Notes: generated by a model from the letters alone, not told the origin. 64,000 nt of DNA from Chloroflexota bacterium (GCA_014584575.1 JACTMP010000028.1:1-64000), one strand, 5' to 3'. Positions 35,392-44,520 are shown, counted from the stretch's first letter. Made by a program: numbers and translations.

Positions 35392-36003
35392 CTACGAACA
35401 GATTTCACTCACCTGTACCTTGAAATCGAGTAGCACTTCTGAAAATGCCTGCTCATCGCCAGAAAATTGACCCAACGGTGCATAGGCCCTACCCCGCAGG
35501 ACATTAACTTGAATCGTGCAATTTTCGGCGTCTACAATCCAATACTCTTTAACGCCAGCGTCAGCATAGGCCTTGAATTTGGTTTCTAAATCATGGGCGA
35601 TATTTCCGGGGGATAGCACTTCAACTACCAGATCGGGTGAACCCTCAATTCTGGTTTCAGTGATGATATTCAGCCTGTCCCGGCTGATGAACAACATATC
35701 AGGCTGAACGGGTGTGGCGAATGGCAACATGACAACATCAATGGGCGAAATATAAACGCGGCCAAGTTGATTCTTTTTCACATGTTCCTGGAAAGTGGCA
35801 AATAGCTCACCTAATACAAACTGATGATTAGGGCGTGGCACTGGCGACATGTATAAATTCCCTCCAACGATTTCATAACGCATATTGTCGTCTGGCAGAT
35901 ACAGATAATCAGCGTACGTCCATTTGCCTTGTGGCGGTGGGTACCAGCCTTTATCCTGTGTGGCTTTTCTTGGTGGTTTTGCCAATTCTGGTGAGACAAC
36001 CAT
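35392..36003 (-). CDS. Uma2 family putative endonuclease
   Basis: A 203-residue Uma2 protein with a longer N-terminus (PPQGKWTYADYLYLPDDNMR), then YEIVGGNLYMSPVPR, PVQPDMLFIS (catalytic Asp), PDLVVEVLSPGN (Glu) and KFKAYADAGVKEYWIVD (Lys/Glu). AAGGAGGCTACAT is a strong ribosome site before the ATG. It sits between MoxR and DUF4058. The ACGGCCGT octamer is absent from the whole gene, in contrast to its neighbours, which fits recent arrival. Confidence 0.88.
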   Translation of the reverse strand: MVVSPELAKPPRKATQDKGWYPPPQGKWTYADYLYLPDDNMRYEIVGGNLYMSPVPRPNHQFVLGELFATFQEHVKKNQLGRVYISPIDVVMLPFATPVQPDMLFISRDRLNIITETRIEGSPDLVVEVLSPGNIAHDLETKFKAYADAGVKEYWIVDAENCTIQVNVLRGRAYAPLGQFSGDEQAFSEVLLDFKVQVSEICS

Positions 36004-36020
36004 ATGTAGCCTCCTTTTCT

Positions 36021-37016
36021 TTAATCTCTGGGAACGCTTTCCATCAGATTCGCAATAATGTCATCCGGTTTCACGCCTTCGGCCTGGCCCTCAAAGTTGA
36101 GCAGTAAGCGGTGGCGCAGGGCGGCGGGGGCCACGGCCGTGACATCATCAAAACTCACATTATACCGCCCCGCCAGCAGGGCCGTGATCTTCGCCCCCAG
36201 CACCAAGGCCTGCGCTCCACGCGGGCTGGAGCCATAGCGCACGTACTGGTTCACCAGCGACGCGGGGCTGCCGCCCGGATGCGAGGCCACAATAAGGCGG
36301 CTAATGGTCTGGCTGACGTGGCTGGGAATAGGCACCTGCCGCGCCAACTGCTGCATGGCGATCAGGCGGGGGCCGTCGGCGGTGGTTTGGGCGACGGCCG
36401 TTTCCTTTCCCGTCGTCCGCGCCAGAATCTCCGTCAATTCGTCGGCCGAGGGGAAGGGTACATTGATTTTGAAGAGAAAACGGTCGAGCTGCGCTTCCGG
36501 CAGCGGGTAGGTGCCTTCCTGTTCAATCGGGTTTTGCGTCGCCAGCACGAAGAACGGTTCGGGCAAGGTGTAGGTGTGGTTAGCCACCGTTACCGTGTGC
36601 TCCTGCATCGCTTCCAGCAGGGCAGATTGGGTCTTAGGCGTCGCCCGGTTAATTTCGTCGGCCAGGATCAGGTTGGCAAAGACGGGGCCGTGTTGGAAGC
36701 GGAATTCCCGACGGCCGTCGCCCATCTCCTCCATAATCTCCGTGCCCGTAATATCGGCCGGCATCAGGTCTGGCGTAAACTGGATGCGGCTGAAATGCAG
36801 GTGCAGCGCCTGCCCCAACGTGCGAATGAGCATCGTTTTGCCCAGCCCCGGCACCCCTTCCAGCAGCACATGCCCGGCGCTAAGAATACCAATCAGCACA
36901 TGCCGCACCACATCCGTCTGCCCGACGATTACTTTGCCAACTTCGGCTTCAATGGCTGCGGCCGTTTCCCGGAAATCTGCGACAGATAAAACAGTGTTCT
37001 CAATAGTTGCTTCCAT
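36021..37016 (-). CDS. MoxR family AAA+ ATPase
   Basis: A 331-residue AAA+ ATPase. Walker A is GVPGLGKTMLIRT near residue 50, Walker B LILADEINRATPK near 118, sensor FVLATQNPIEQEGTYPLPEAQ, and the Arg-finger region LDRFLFKINV follows. The ATG at 37016 (METATIEN-like start MEATIENTV) is preceded by GAGTG. MoxR proteins act as chaperone-like activators with vWA/DUF58 partners. The genomic cluster here is ParA, membrane protein, toxin-antitoxin pair, MoxR, Uma2, DUF4058, DUF58. Confidence 0.93.
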   Translation of the reverse strand: MEATIENTVLSVADFRETAAAIEAEVGKVIVGQTDVVRHVLIGILSAGHVLLEGVPGLGKTMLIRTLGQALHLHFSRIQFTPDLMPADITGTEIMEEMGDGRREFRFQHGPVFANLILADEINRATPKTQSALLEAMQEHTVTVANHTYTLPEPFFVLATQNPIEQEGTYPLPEAQLDRFLFKINVPFPSADELTEILARTTGKETAVAQTTADGPRLIAMQQLARQVPIPSHVSQTISRLIVASHPGGSPASLVNQYVRYGSSPRGAQALVLGAKITALLAGRYNVSFDDVTAVAPAALRHRLLLNFEGQAEGVKPDDIIANLMESVPRD

Positions 37017-37068
37017 GTGTTCACTCTTGTAGATAAACAATCCTACATTTTGGTCTCATCGGTCTGAA

Positions 37069-37368
37069 TCAAGCAAGCGCCATCACTCGTTGAAGTTGCA
37101 TAGACTCCAACGGCGGAAATTGGATTATGATGGTCGGTGGGGGTAGAAGCGCAGCCTCGGCCATTTCTTCGCCTGTTTCTAACAGTGGTGACACAAGTTC
37201 ATATATTTGTTGAGCCACAGCCTCGCTTAAATAGACTTCACCACAAACAGGGCAGATTTCAGCGGGAACTCCTCTCACCTGCACCTGAATATCTGAACCA
37301 TCACGCTCGTAAGTGAGAGAAGTTGTACCGATGGTTGGTTCGCCTTCAAAGCATTTTAAACATTTCAT
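37069..37368 (-). CDS. YgiT-type zinc-finger antitoxin
   Basis: A 99-residue protein with an N-terminal zinc finger of the MqsA/YgiT type: MKCLKCFEG and EICPVCGEVYLSEAVA hold the CxxC pairs. The C-terminal half is Pro/hydrophobic and lacks the HTH of full MqsA, so DNA binding is not certain. It overlaps the upstream DUF4258 gene by four bases (toxin first, antitoxin second, as in mqsRA). No ACGGCCGT octamer is present. Confidence 0.82.
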   Translation of the reverse strand: MKCLKCFEGEPTIGTTSLTYERDGSDIQVQVRGVPAEICPVCGEVYLSEAVAQQIYELVSPLLETGEEMAEAALLPPPTIIIQFPPLESMQLQRVMALA

Positions 37369-37700
37369 TTTCGTTTACCTTTGCCTGGCTGTCGTCTTTG
37401 GGAAGCAATCCATCGCTTCCGATCAGGGACATAAGCCGTAACGACGACAACTGACTTCTCTTCGATAACATCAATCACGATATGCACAGGTATTTTGGTG
37501 GGGAGTTTAGCATAGATCAGGCAAGTTTCGATGCCTGGGTATTCACGTTCAGGATATTCCTCGATGATTTTGCCTTGCAGGATAGCGTATCGAATATCTG
37601 CTGGACTTACACCATGCTTTACTGCTTCAATGGATGCATGACCGGTCAGGCGAAAGCCTTTTTCTTGAACGATAAGTTGTATGGTTTCGATGTCAGCCAT
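37365..37700 (-). CDS. DUF4258 toxin-like protein
   Basis: A 111-residue basic protein with the DUF4258 pattern FRLTGHASIEAVKHGVSPADI, then GKIIEEYPEREYPG and IPVHIVIDV, VVVVTAYVPD. DUF4258 adopts a RelE/BECR-like fold and is commonly next to YgiT-type antitoxins, so an mRNA-interferase-type toxin is the best guess. The two genes are inserted between a membrane protein gene and moxR. Confidence 0.78.
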   Translation of the reverse strand: MADIETIQLIVQEKGFRLTGHASIEAVKHGVSPADIRYAILQGKIIEEYPEREYPGIETCLIYAKLPTKIPVHIVIDVIEEKSVVVVTAYVPDRKRWIASQRRQPGKGKRK

Positions 37701-37720
37701 TTTTGCCTATCAACTGATCG

Positions 37721-39373
37721 TTATGGCTCCAAGGATGAAAAATAGTCTCGGATATAACCTTTGAGGCCAAGCGGAATGTAATCGTCTTGCAGGGCTTCGT
37801 TGGCGGCGTTGCGGTAGTCGCCGAAGACCCGGGTGTAGGGCACGATGCTGGTTTCATTGCCAAATTCGGTGGCTCTTTCGTTGAGCAGCGCGCCGCAGTC
37901 GGCCGGATTCACCCGGCATTGCGCCGGTAGTTCGATGTCTACGCCTTCAAAGCCGCTCAGGTCGCGCATTTCCGGCACGTAGACGTTTTCCACATGGCCT
38001 CCGCCTGGCCCAGGGCCGCCTAAGCCGCCCAACTGCCCACCCGGTTGGTCGCCATTTTGCCCCTGCCCCTGGCCGCTGCCGTCACCTTCTCCCTGACCCT
38101 GGCCTTGTCCCTGGCCTGGGCCGGGTTGGGGGGATTGGCCGAGGCTGTCATTTGGCCCGGCACGGCCGTCATTCGGCGGTAGCAGGTTGTCCGGGTTTGG
38201 CGGTTGCCCGCCGGCCTGGGCCACGGATTGCCGCCCTTCACCCAGGGCATTGGCGGCCTGGTTGGCCTGCTGTGCGGCAGCCGCTTCCTGGGCGCGCTGC
38301 TGCAACGTTGCGCCTGCTTCGCGGAGGGCCTGCTGCGCGGCGGCGATGTCCCCATTTTGGAGCGCCTGGGCTGCCTGCGCCAGTTGTTGGGCCAGTTGAT
38401 CATCCGTGCCCACCAGCGATTGGGCCGTGGCCATTAAATCTTCGGCCAGGGCCAGTTGCTCCTCGCGGCTAAGTTCCGGCAGTTGGTCGGCCAGTTGCGT
38501 GGCGGCAGCCCCGGCCTGGGCCAGATTGCCGTTTTGCAGCGATTGGCCGAGGGATTGGCTGTTGGGGTTGTTGGCTAACGGCTCACCGGCCTGCTGTAGC
38601 TGCTGGCGCAACTGTTCGGCGCTGCTGTTGGCCGCCAGGCTGCGCAGTTCGGCTTCGGCTTCCGAGAGGGTGGCCACGGCCTGCTCCTGGCTGACGTCGC
38701 CTGCGCCTAACCCCTCAATTGCCTGCTCAATGGGTTGCAGGATTTCTTCTTTTTGCTCTTCGGTCAGCAGAGGATTTTGGCGGATTTCTTCACTGAGGGC
38801 TTCCAATTGGTTGATCTGCTCGGCGATGGCTTTGTCAATTCCGCGCTGGCGCAGCAGTTCGGTTTCTTGCAGGTTGGGCAGCACCACGGCCGTGACCAGC
38901 AACAGTACCGCCGCCACAATTACCAGCCAATCCTGCCGGTTCAGCCGGAAGGGGAGCAGGGCGCGGGTATTCACCTGTTGCACGGCCGTCAGTGTATCTT
39001 GCAACTGTTGTTCGGCGATGAGGGGACTGGTATTGATGACGCCATCGTGGATTTCTACGGCCGTACTCGCCCGCTCCTGCAACAAAAACTGCCGGTCGGC
39101 AAAACGGGCCTGCTCCGGCAGCGGATGGCGCTGCCACAGCAGCCAGACCGCCGCTGCCAACAAGCCCACACCGGCCAGCGCCAGCGCTAAATAAGCCACT
39201 TCCTGGTTCGTCAGCAACGGCCGTAAACGGGCTACCGCCGCTACCACCACCGCCGCCAATAAACCCACCAGCAGGCCACGTGGCAGCCAGATCAACGCAT
39301 CCCGCAAGCGGCGACGGCCGTTCCAGGTGTGTAGTTGGGCCAGAAGTTGGTTAAAGGGTTGTTCCGTGTTCAT
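37721..39373 (-). CDS. DUF4175-like membrane protein with coiled coil and Gly/Gln-rich tail
   Basis: A 550-residue protein. Two transmembrane helices lie near residues 27-85 (GLLVGLLAAVVVAAVARL and YLALALAGVGLLAAAVWLL) and a third near 148-165 (LVIVAAVLLLVTAVVL). The centre (170-370) is Ala/Gln/Leu-rich coiled coil with an EQLNQLEALSEEIRQNPLL-like stretch. A low-complexity Gly/Gln/Pro region at about 390-450 precedes a conserved-looking end (YVPEMRDLSGFEG, VPYTRVFGDYRNAANEAL). This resembles the DUF4175-type components found with MoxR/DUF58 clusters. An envelope structural or signalling role is inferred. Confidence 0.7.
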   Translation of the reverse strand: MNTEQPFNQLLAQLHTWNGRRRLRDALIWLPRGLLVGLLAAVVVAAVARLRPLLTNQEVAYLALALAGVGLLAAAVWLLWQRHPLPEQARFADRQFLLQERASTAVEIHDGVINTSPLIAEQQLQDTLTAVQQVNTRALLPFRLNRQDWLVIVAAVLLLVTAVVLPNLQETELLRQRGIDKAIAEQINQLEALSEEIRQNPLLTEEQKEEILQPIEQAIEGLGAGDVSQEQAVATLSEAEAELRSLAANSSAEQLRQQLQQAGEPLANNPNSQSLGQSLQNGNLAQAGAAATQLADQLPELSREEQLALAEDLMATAQSLVGTDDQLAQQLAQAAQALQNGDIAAAQQALREAGATLQQRAQEAAAAQQANQAANALGEGRQSVAQAGGQPPNPDNLLPPNDGRAGPNDSLGQSPQPGPGQGQGQGQGEGDGSGQGQGQNGDQPGGQLGGLGGPGPGGGHVENVYVPEMRDLSGFEGVDIELPAQCRVNPADCGALLNERATEFGNETSIVPYTRVFGDYRNAANEALQDDYIPLGLKGYIRDYFSSLEP

Positions 39374-39393
39374 ACGACAATTGAACCCGTTTT

Positions 39394-40167
39394 TTAGGCC
39401 GCGCCATCCCCCTTCACCAGTTCCGCCGTCAGAACCTTGTAGGCGATGGCGCCGGGTGAGGTGGGCGCATAGGTGCTGATCGGCTGACCATAGCTGGGCG
39501 CTTCGCTCAGGCGCACATTGCGAGGGATAATGGTGCGGAACACTTTGCCGGGAAAGTGGCCGCGCACTTCTTCCACCACCTGGCGGCTGAGGTTGGTGCG
39601 GCTGTCATACATCGTCATAATCAGACCGCGAATTTGTAGCTGTGGATTCAGATATTTTTGCACCAGTTCAATCGTTTGTGTCAATTGGGTTAACCCTTCC
39701 AGCGCCAGATATTCACACTGCACGGGGATCAAGACGCCATCACGGGCGGCGGTGAGGGCGTTGACGGTGAGCAAGCCCAGGCTGGGTGGGCAGTCAATGA
39801 GGATGTAGTCGTAACGGCCGTTGACCTTTTCCAGCACATTCCGCAGCCGATATTCACGACCGATGGCGTTCACCAGTTCCACTTCCGCCCCTGCCAGATT
39901 GGGGTGTGCGGGCAGCACGTCCAGTTTCGTTTCTGTCTGAATTAAACGCACGGCCTCTAAGGCAGCCGATTCTAAAAGCAAATGATAGGTAGATAGGGTT
40001 ACTTGATATTTGTCATAGCCCAGACCGGAGGTGGCGTTGGCCTGTGGGTCAATATCCACCAGCAGCACCCGCCGCCCGCTGCCGGCCAGATAGGCGCAAA
40101 TGTTGATGACGCTGGTGGTTTTGCCCACACCCCCTTTCTGGTTGGCGATGGCGTAAATTTTGGTCAT
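39394..40167 (-). CDS. ParA family ATPase
   Basis: A 257-residue deviant-Walker ATPase: IANQKGGVGKTTSVINI with the signature Lys near residues 9-17, LLVDIDPQANATSGLG, and YILIDCPPSLGLLTVNAL. The length and absence of an N-terminal HTH fit chromosomal Soj or a cargo-positioning ParA. No parB gene or obvious parS cluster is adjacent. It is upstream of the DUF4175-like gene on the same strand with a 20-bp gap, so its cargo may be the MoxR-cluster membrane complex instead of DNA. Confidence 0.92.
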   Translation of the reverse strand: MTKIYAIANQKGGVGKTTSVINICAYLAGSGRRVLLVDIDPQANATSGLGYDKYQVTLSTYHLLLESAALEAVRLIQTETKLDVLPAHPNLAGAEVELVNAIGREYRLRNVLEKVNGRYDYILIDCPPSLGLLTVNALTAARDGVLIPVQCEYLALEGLTQLTQTIELVQKYLNPQLQIRGLIMTMYDSRTNLSRQVVEEVRGHFPGKVFRTIIPRNVRLSEAPSYGQPISTYAPTSPGAIAYKVLTAELVKGDGAA

Positions 40168-40176
40168 AGAGAGGAA

Positions 40177-40243
40177 AGATTGGAGATTGGAGATTGGAGA
40201 TTGGGAGTAAACTTAATCTCCAATCTCTAATCTCCAATCTCAT
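40177..40243. repeat. Fold-back heptamer array (GGAGATT / AATCTCC)
   Basis: GATTGGAGATTGGAGATTGG faces AATCTCCAATCTCTAATCTC between the PfkB gene and parA. Its right arm encodes the last residues (YEIGD) and TAG stop of the PfkB gene. Confidence 0.8.
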
Positions 40244-41072
40244 AATTTTCTGCGGCCATTCTCACCGCTTCCGTTACAATTTCAATGCCGCTTTGGGTGA
40301 CAGAATGGGCGGCAATGACGTTGGCAAAATGGGCAGCGGCCAGGGCATCACGGGTCTGATGGTAATTGATAAAGTAGGCGGTGGCAAAAATATCGCCTGC
40401 GCCGGTGGGGTCTACCTGGGTGATGGAGATGGTGGGAATGCGCACGGCCGTCTCCCCTTGCAACACCAGGCATCCTTTTGGCCCGCCGGTTAACACCAGC
40501 AGCTTGCACCACTCCCAATACTGCCATAAGGTGGCGATATCAGGCAGGTCTTCCTGACTGAGGACGACCACATCGGCGCGGCTGAGAATGGCCTGTGCCT
40601 CCGGCCATTCACGCGGATGCACACGGCCGTCGCTGCCCCACTCTCGCAGCCACCCCTGCGGCGTCAGGCAAACCAGGCTGCCGGGGAAGTAGTCAATGAA
40701 GTGGTCAATAAAGCTGTAATCCACCTCATGTACCACCGGGGCCAGATGAATAATGGCCGGTTCACCCCAGGCAGCGGGCAGGTGGTCGGGTGTGAGGGTG
40801 GCGGCGGTGGCGTGAACGGTCTGGACACGGCCGTGTGGTGTATACACATTTTCAAATGTTGTGGTTGCCGCTGACAACACATTGTGAACGGTCAGACCGG
40901 CCAGCACACCCATGCCGGTGAAATCGGGGGCGTAACTGGTGAGCACGGCCGTGTGATACCCCAACGCCAACGCTGCCCGCCCCGAATAGGTCACTGTGCC
41001 ACCCGGCTCGTCGCCGTGTGGTGTCAGGTCGCGGGTGATGTGGCCGATCAACAGATAATCCAGTTGACTCAT
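40227..41072 (-). CDS. PfkB family carbohydrate/nucleoside kinase
   Basis: A 281-residue ribokinase-fold kinase. The ATG at 41072 (MSQLDYLLIGHITRDL) is chosen because the frame upstream runs into non-coding sequence. GGTVTYSGRAALALG is the substrate-binding Gly region, VVLSQEDLPD is mid-protein, and the signature DPTGAGDIFATAYF holds the catalytic Asp and the anion hole. Phosphoryl transfer to a sugar or nucleoside is expected; the substrate is not readable. The final residues come from a heptamer array. It lies downstream of the ABC transporter genes, separated by a MITE. Confidence 0.85.
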   Translation of the reverse strand: MSQLDYLLIGHITRDLTPHGDEPGGTVTYSGRAALALGYHTAVLTSYAPDFTGMGVLAGLTVHNVLSAATTTFENVYTPHGRVQTVHATAATLTPDHLPAAWGEPAIIHLAPVVHEVDYSFIDHFIDYFPGSLVCLTPQGWLREWGSDGRVHPREWPEAQAILSRADVVVLSQEDLPDIATLWQYWEWCKLLVLTGGPKGCLVLQGETAVRIPTISITQVDPTGAGDIFATAYFINYHQTRDALAAAHFANVIAAHSVTQSGIEIVTEAVRMAAENYEIGD

Positions 41073-41131
41073 AAAGATGAATTCTAGTGAGCAAGGCGAT
41101 TGGTGGCAAACCCATTGGTGATATACCCGCC

Positions 41132-41277
41132 AATTCTCAGTTTGGCAAAACCCGGCGATTAAAATCGCGGCTACAAGCAGCAAAGCCGACCTTCGTCGGC
41201 TAAGACCAGCCGGCGAAGGCCGACTTTGCTTTTTGTTGGTGCAGATTTATCTGCCGCCACCAGCCAAACTGAGAATT
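41132..41277. mobile_element. 146-bp MITE, copy 2 (inverted)
   Basis: Perfect 15-bp terminal inverted repeats AATTCTCAGTTTGGC and GCCAAACTGAGAATT bound the element. The interior, read on the minus strand, matches copy 1 at 21654-21798 over its full length, including GCAGATAAATCTGC, GTCGGCCTTCGCCG and GCGATTTTAATCGC. It occupies most of the 300-bp gap between the PfkB gene and the ABC transporter; the remaining bases there show no gene. Confidence 0.87.
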
Positions 41278-41371
41278 GCTGGGGGACATCTGACAAGGTG
41301 ACAAAAATGTGAGAGTATGACCTTTGCCTGTAAAACAGCGGGGTTCAGAGACGCCGGGACGGGGCGATAGG

Positions 41372-42358
41372 CTAGGCGGCTGCATGGTGGCAGGCGACGG
41401 GGTGGGGGGACGAAGCCGTGCCCAAATCCCGCAGCACCGGTACTTCCACGCGGCAAATGTCCGTGGCAATGGGACAGCGCGGATGAAAACGGCAGCCCGT
41501 CGGCGGATGCGCTGGATTGGGCGTTTCCCCTTGCAGAATGATCGGCTTTCGCTTCGCTTCGGCGCGGGGGTCGGGTAGGGGAATGGCGGAAAGGAGCGCT
41601 TGGGTGTAAGGGTGCAACGGCCGTGCAAACAATTCATCCCGCCCCGCCATCTCCACAATCTGCCCCAGGTACATCACCGCCACCCGGTCACTCAGATAAC
41701 GCACCATCGCCAGGTCATGGGCAATAAACAAATACGTCAGCCCCAACTCCTGCTTCAAATCGTCCAACAAATTGACCACCTGCGCTTGAATGGATACATC
41801 CAGCGCCGAAATGGGTTCATCGGCCACAATGAAGCGCGGGTTGGGCGCCAGAGCGCGGGCAATGCCTACCCGCTGCCGCTGCCCGCCGGAAAATTCGTGT
41901 GGATACCGGTTGGCGACGGCCACATTTAGCCCCACCATATTCAGCAGTTCCTTCACCCGCTGCCGCCGCTGCGCCTCATCCCCCAACTTATGCACCCGCA
42001 ACGGATCTTCGATAATTTCACCCACCGTCATGCGTGGGTTCAGCGAGGCATAGGGGTCTTGAAAGATAATCTGCATCTGCTGGCGAATGGGTTGCAGTTC
42101 AGCCTCTGAGAGGGCGGCCAGGTTACGGCCGTCCAGCCATATTTCGCCCGCCGACGGCCGTAACAGCCGCAGCAGCAGTCGCCCGGTGGTAGATTTGCCG
42201 CAGCCACTTTCGCCCACCAGCCCCAGCGTCTCACCCGGCAAAATATCAAAATCCACGCCATCTACGGCCTGCACCAGACCCACCGTTTGCCGCCGCCAGC
42301 CACGCCGGATAGGAAAATACTTCTTCAAGCCGCGTACTTGCATCAATGGTTCAGTCAT
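41372..42358 (-). CDS. Oligopeptide/dipeptide ABC transporter ATPase (DppF/OppF type)
   Basis: A 328-residue ABC ATPase. Walker A is [13 protein letters not shown] near residue 48, the Q-loop is in [16 protein letters not shown], the signature is [15 protein letters not shown], and Walker B is [12 protein letters not shown]. The C-terminal oligopeptide-transporter extension ([17 protein letters not shown], then CRFHPRCP) carries Cys residues typical of DppF. The start at 42358 follows GGAGATCACCG. It is the last gene of an ABC operon (lipoprotein, permease, permease, DppD-like, DppF-like). Confidence 0.93.
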   Translation of the reverse strand: MTEPLMQVRGLKKYFPIRRGWRRQTVGLVQAVDGVDFDILPGETLGLVGESGCGKSTTGRLLLRLLRPSAGEIWLDGRNLAALSEAELQPIRQQMQIIFQDPYASLNPRMTVGEIIEDPLRVHKLGDEAQRRQRVKELLNMVGLNVAVANRYPHEFSGGQRQRVGIARALAPNPRFIVADEPISALDVSIQAQVVNLLDDLKQELGLTYLFIAHDLAMVRYLSDRVAVMYLGQIVEMAGRDELFARPLHPYTQALLSAIPLPDPRAEAKRKPIILQGETPNPAHPPTGCRFHPRCPIATDICRVEVPVLRDLGTASSPHPVACHHAAA

Positions 42359-42415
42359 CGGTGATCTCCACAGAGATAAACTCTTTGGAACGATAATCAA
42401 ATAACTTACAGAACT

Positions 42416-42467
42416 GAGATTAGAGATTGGAGATTAGTCCAATCTCTAATCTCCAATCTCCAATCCT
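42416..42467. repeat. Fold-back heptamer array (GAGATTA / CTCCAAT)
   Basis: GAGATTAGAGATTGGAGATT faces AATCTCTAATCTCCAATCTC between the two ABC ATPase genes, within one operon. Confidence 0.8.
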
Positions 42468-42478
42468 CTGTAGGTTAT

Positions 42479-43504
42479 TTACTCCGCGTTCCTGAGGGTT
42501 TCGGAAACCCTTAGGCTCTGGGCAGCCTGGCGCACTTCGGGCCAGCGCCAGCAGGCAGCATAGTGGTCACGGTCAATCAGTTCCAGCGACGGCCGTTCCT
42601 CCCGGCACCGCGCTTCCACAAACGAACAGCGGTCGGCAAAGGGGCAGCCCTTTATTTCCGCCAGCAAATCGGGCGGCGCGCCTTCAATGGCCCGCAGCCG
42701 CTGCCGCTCCTGTTGGTTCACTTTGGGCAGCGATTCCAGCAGCCCCAAGGTGTACGGATGGCTGGTTTGTTCATATAAATCCAGCACCGACGCCATCTCC
42801 ACAATGTGCCCGGCATACATCACCGCCACCCGGTTGACCAGGCTGGCGACCACGCCCAAATCGTGTGTAATCCAGATGACGGACATGCCCAGTTCCGCTT
42901 TTAGCTCTTTCACCAAATTTACAATTTGCGCCTGAATGGTCACATCCAGCGCCGTGGTGGGTTCGTCGGCAATGAGCAGCGCGGGGCGGCAGGCCAGGGC
43001 CATAGCAATGTTGAGCCGCTGCCGCTGCCCGCCAGAAAACTGGTGTGGGTAATCGTCCAGCCGCCGCTCGGCGTCCGGTATGCCCACCATTTCCAACAGT
43101 TCCGTCGCCCGCTGCCGCGCTTCCGCCCGACTGAGTGAGAGGTGCAGCCGCAGGCTTTCCATCACCTGCCGCCCTACTGTCAGCACCGGGTTGAGTGAAG
43201 TCATGGGGTCCTGGAAGATCATGGCGATGTCCCGCCCCCGAATGCGGCGCAGTTGCCGTTCGGGTAATTGCAGCAAATCCTGATCTTCGAAGAGGGCACG
43301 GCCGTTTTCCACTTTACCCGGCGGCGAGGGCACCAACCCTATCAACGATAGGGCGCTGACCGATTTGCCGCAGCCACTTTCCCCCACCAGCGCCAGCGAT
43401 TCCCCCTTGTTCAATGTGTAAGAGATGCCGTTCACCGCATGAACGACGCCGTCCTGGGTGTAAAAGCGGGTGGTGAGGTTTTCAACTTGAAGTAATGTAG
43501 ACAT
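42479..43504 (-). CDS. Oligopeptide/dipeptide ABC transporter ATPase (DppD/OppD type)
   Basis: A 341-residue ABC ATPase. Walker [16 protein letters not shown]-loop [13 protein letters not shown], signature [15 protein letters not shown] and Walker [15 protein letters not shown] are intact, and [14 protein letters not shown] gives the Cys-rich DppD C-terminus. ATG at 43504 is chosen by homology ([14 protein letters not shown]). The C-terminal [12 protein letters not shown] is partly formed by a GGGTTTC/GAAACCC hairpin. It is paired with the DppF-like gene as the ATPase heterodimer. Confidence 0.92.
   Translation of the reverse strand: MSTLLQVENLTTRFYTQDGVVHAVNGISYTLNKGESLALVGESGCGKSVSALSLIGLVPSPPGKVENGRALFEDQDLLQLPERQLRRIRGRDIAMIFQDPMTSLNPVLTVGRQVMESLRLHLSLSRAEARQRATELLEMVGIPDAERRLDDYPHQFSGGQRQRLNIAMALACRPALLIADEPTTALDVTIQAQIVNLVKELKAELGMSVIWITHDLGVVASLVNRVAVMYAGHIVEMASVLDLYEQTSHPYTLGLLESLPKVNQQERQRLRAIEGAPPDLLAEIKGCPFADRCSFVEARCREERPSLELIDRDHYAACWRWPEVRQAAQSLRVSETLRNAE
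42491..42515. terminator. Hairpin CCTGAGGGTTTC / GAAACCCTTAGG
   Basis: A near-perfect inverted repeat inside the 3' end of the DppD-like gene, related to the hairpin at 5292-5324. It lacks a T-run. Confidence 0.5.
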
Positions 43505-43515
43505 GAAGAGCAGAG

Positions 43516-43548
43516 AGGTGCGACGCACTTTCAAATTGCGTCGCACCT
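43516..43548. terminator. Intra-operon hairpin AGGTGCGACGCA / TGCGTCGCACCT
   Basis: A perfect 12-bp stem with a 9-base loop in the 48-bp gap between the DppC-like and DppD-like genes. It has no T-run on either strand, so an mRNA-processing or partial-termination role is as likely as full termination. Confidence 0.6.
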
Positions 43549-43552
43549 GATA

Positions 43553-44509
43553 TTACACACTATAACGCCGCCGCCAGCGCCGCCGTGGGCGGGTGACGTC
43601 CATTTGCCGCCGCAGCCCTTCGCCGAGCATGTTGAAGGCGAAGATGTTCAGGAAGATGATGACGCCGATAAAAGCCACTTCCCAGGGGGTGAGCAGCATT
43701 TTGCTCCAAAAATCGGAAAGCATCTGCCCCAATTCCGGGAAACCGGAGGTGAGGCCCACGGGAATGACGCCGCCGCTGGAGGGGTCTTCGGCCATGCGGA
43801 TAAAGGCGTCACCGATGAACATGCCCAGAAAACCCAGTTCGGCAATGACCAGCAGGGCGGCGGCCAGTTCAAAGGCGATGAGGGCGGGCAGGGCGGGCCA
43901 CAGTTGGGGGAGTACGTAGCCGCGCAAGATACCCAACGGCCGTACCCCCACCGCCCGCGCCCCTTCAATGTACGGTGATTGTTTGATGACCAGGGTGCTG
44001 TTTTTGACGAACACGGCCGTGTTCGCCCAGCCCGTCGCCACCAGCGCCAGCATAAACGTGGACAATTCCCGGTTGCCGATGAAGGAGATGAGCGCCAGGG
44101 CAAACAACAAAATGGGCACCGCCAGGCTCACGTCGGTCAATAGATCAATGACGCGCGTGATGGCCCCGCCAAACCAACCGGCGCTCAGCCCCAGGATGAC
44201 GCCCAGCCCAATCCGCAGCGAGGCGATGATGAAACAGAGCAGCAGCGTGGGGCGGATGGCCCATAACAGGCGGCTGTATAAATCGCGTCCGGCGTTGTCG
44301 GTGCCCAGCACAAACTGCTCCAGCGTTCCCGGCGGTACGGGCATCCGCGATGGGGCATAGACAGTGTCACCTACCCGGATCAATTCGTCAAATACTTCCA
44401 GAGGGTCTTGCGGGGCCAGGCGTGAACCGACGATGGCGATCAGCACAAAAAAGCCGGCGAGGATAGCGCCAATCCAGAGGGGGTAGTTGCGAGAAGAAAC
44501 TTTTTTCAT
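43553..44509 (-). CDS. Dipeptide/oligopeptide ABC permease (DppC type)
   Basis: A 318-residue inner-membrane permease with six predicted helices, the first being LWIGAILAGFFVLIAIVGSRL. The first outer loop has LGTDNAGRDLYSRLLWAIR, a DppC hallmark (GTDxxGRD), and the EAA-type loop is PYIEGARAVGVRPLGILRGYVLPQL-like. A longer region than usual before the last helix (MAEDPSSGGVIPVGLTSGF) suggests a divergent subgroup. It is in operon with the DppB-type gene upstream. Confidence 0.9.
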   Translation of the reverse strand: MKKVSSRNYPLWIGAILAGFFVLIAIVGSRLAPQDPLEVFDELIRVGDTVYAPSRMPVPPGTLEQFVLGTDNAGRDLYSRLLWAIRPTLLLCFIIASLRIGLGVILGLSAGWFGGAITRVIDLLTDVSLAVPILLFALALISFIGNRELSTFMLALVATGWANTAVFVKNSTLVIKQSPYIEGARAVGVRPLGILRGYVLPQLWPALPALIAFELAAALLVIAELGFLGMFIGDAFIRMAEDPSSGGVIPVGLTSGFPELGQMLSDFWSKMLLTPWEVAFIGVIIFLNIFAFNMLGEGLRRQMDVTRPRRRWRRRYSV

Positions 44510-44520
44510 AACTCCGAAAT

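Noticed and set aside
36111..36989. 292-residue plus-strand open frame over moxR
   Set aside because: Antisense shadow; Arg/Gln/His-rich and lacking motifs, while MoxR is clear on the minus strand.
39394..40167. Chromosome origin region suggested by ParA
   Set aside because: No dnaA, parB, gid genes, DnaA boxes or parS sites are visible nearby.
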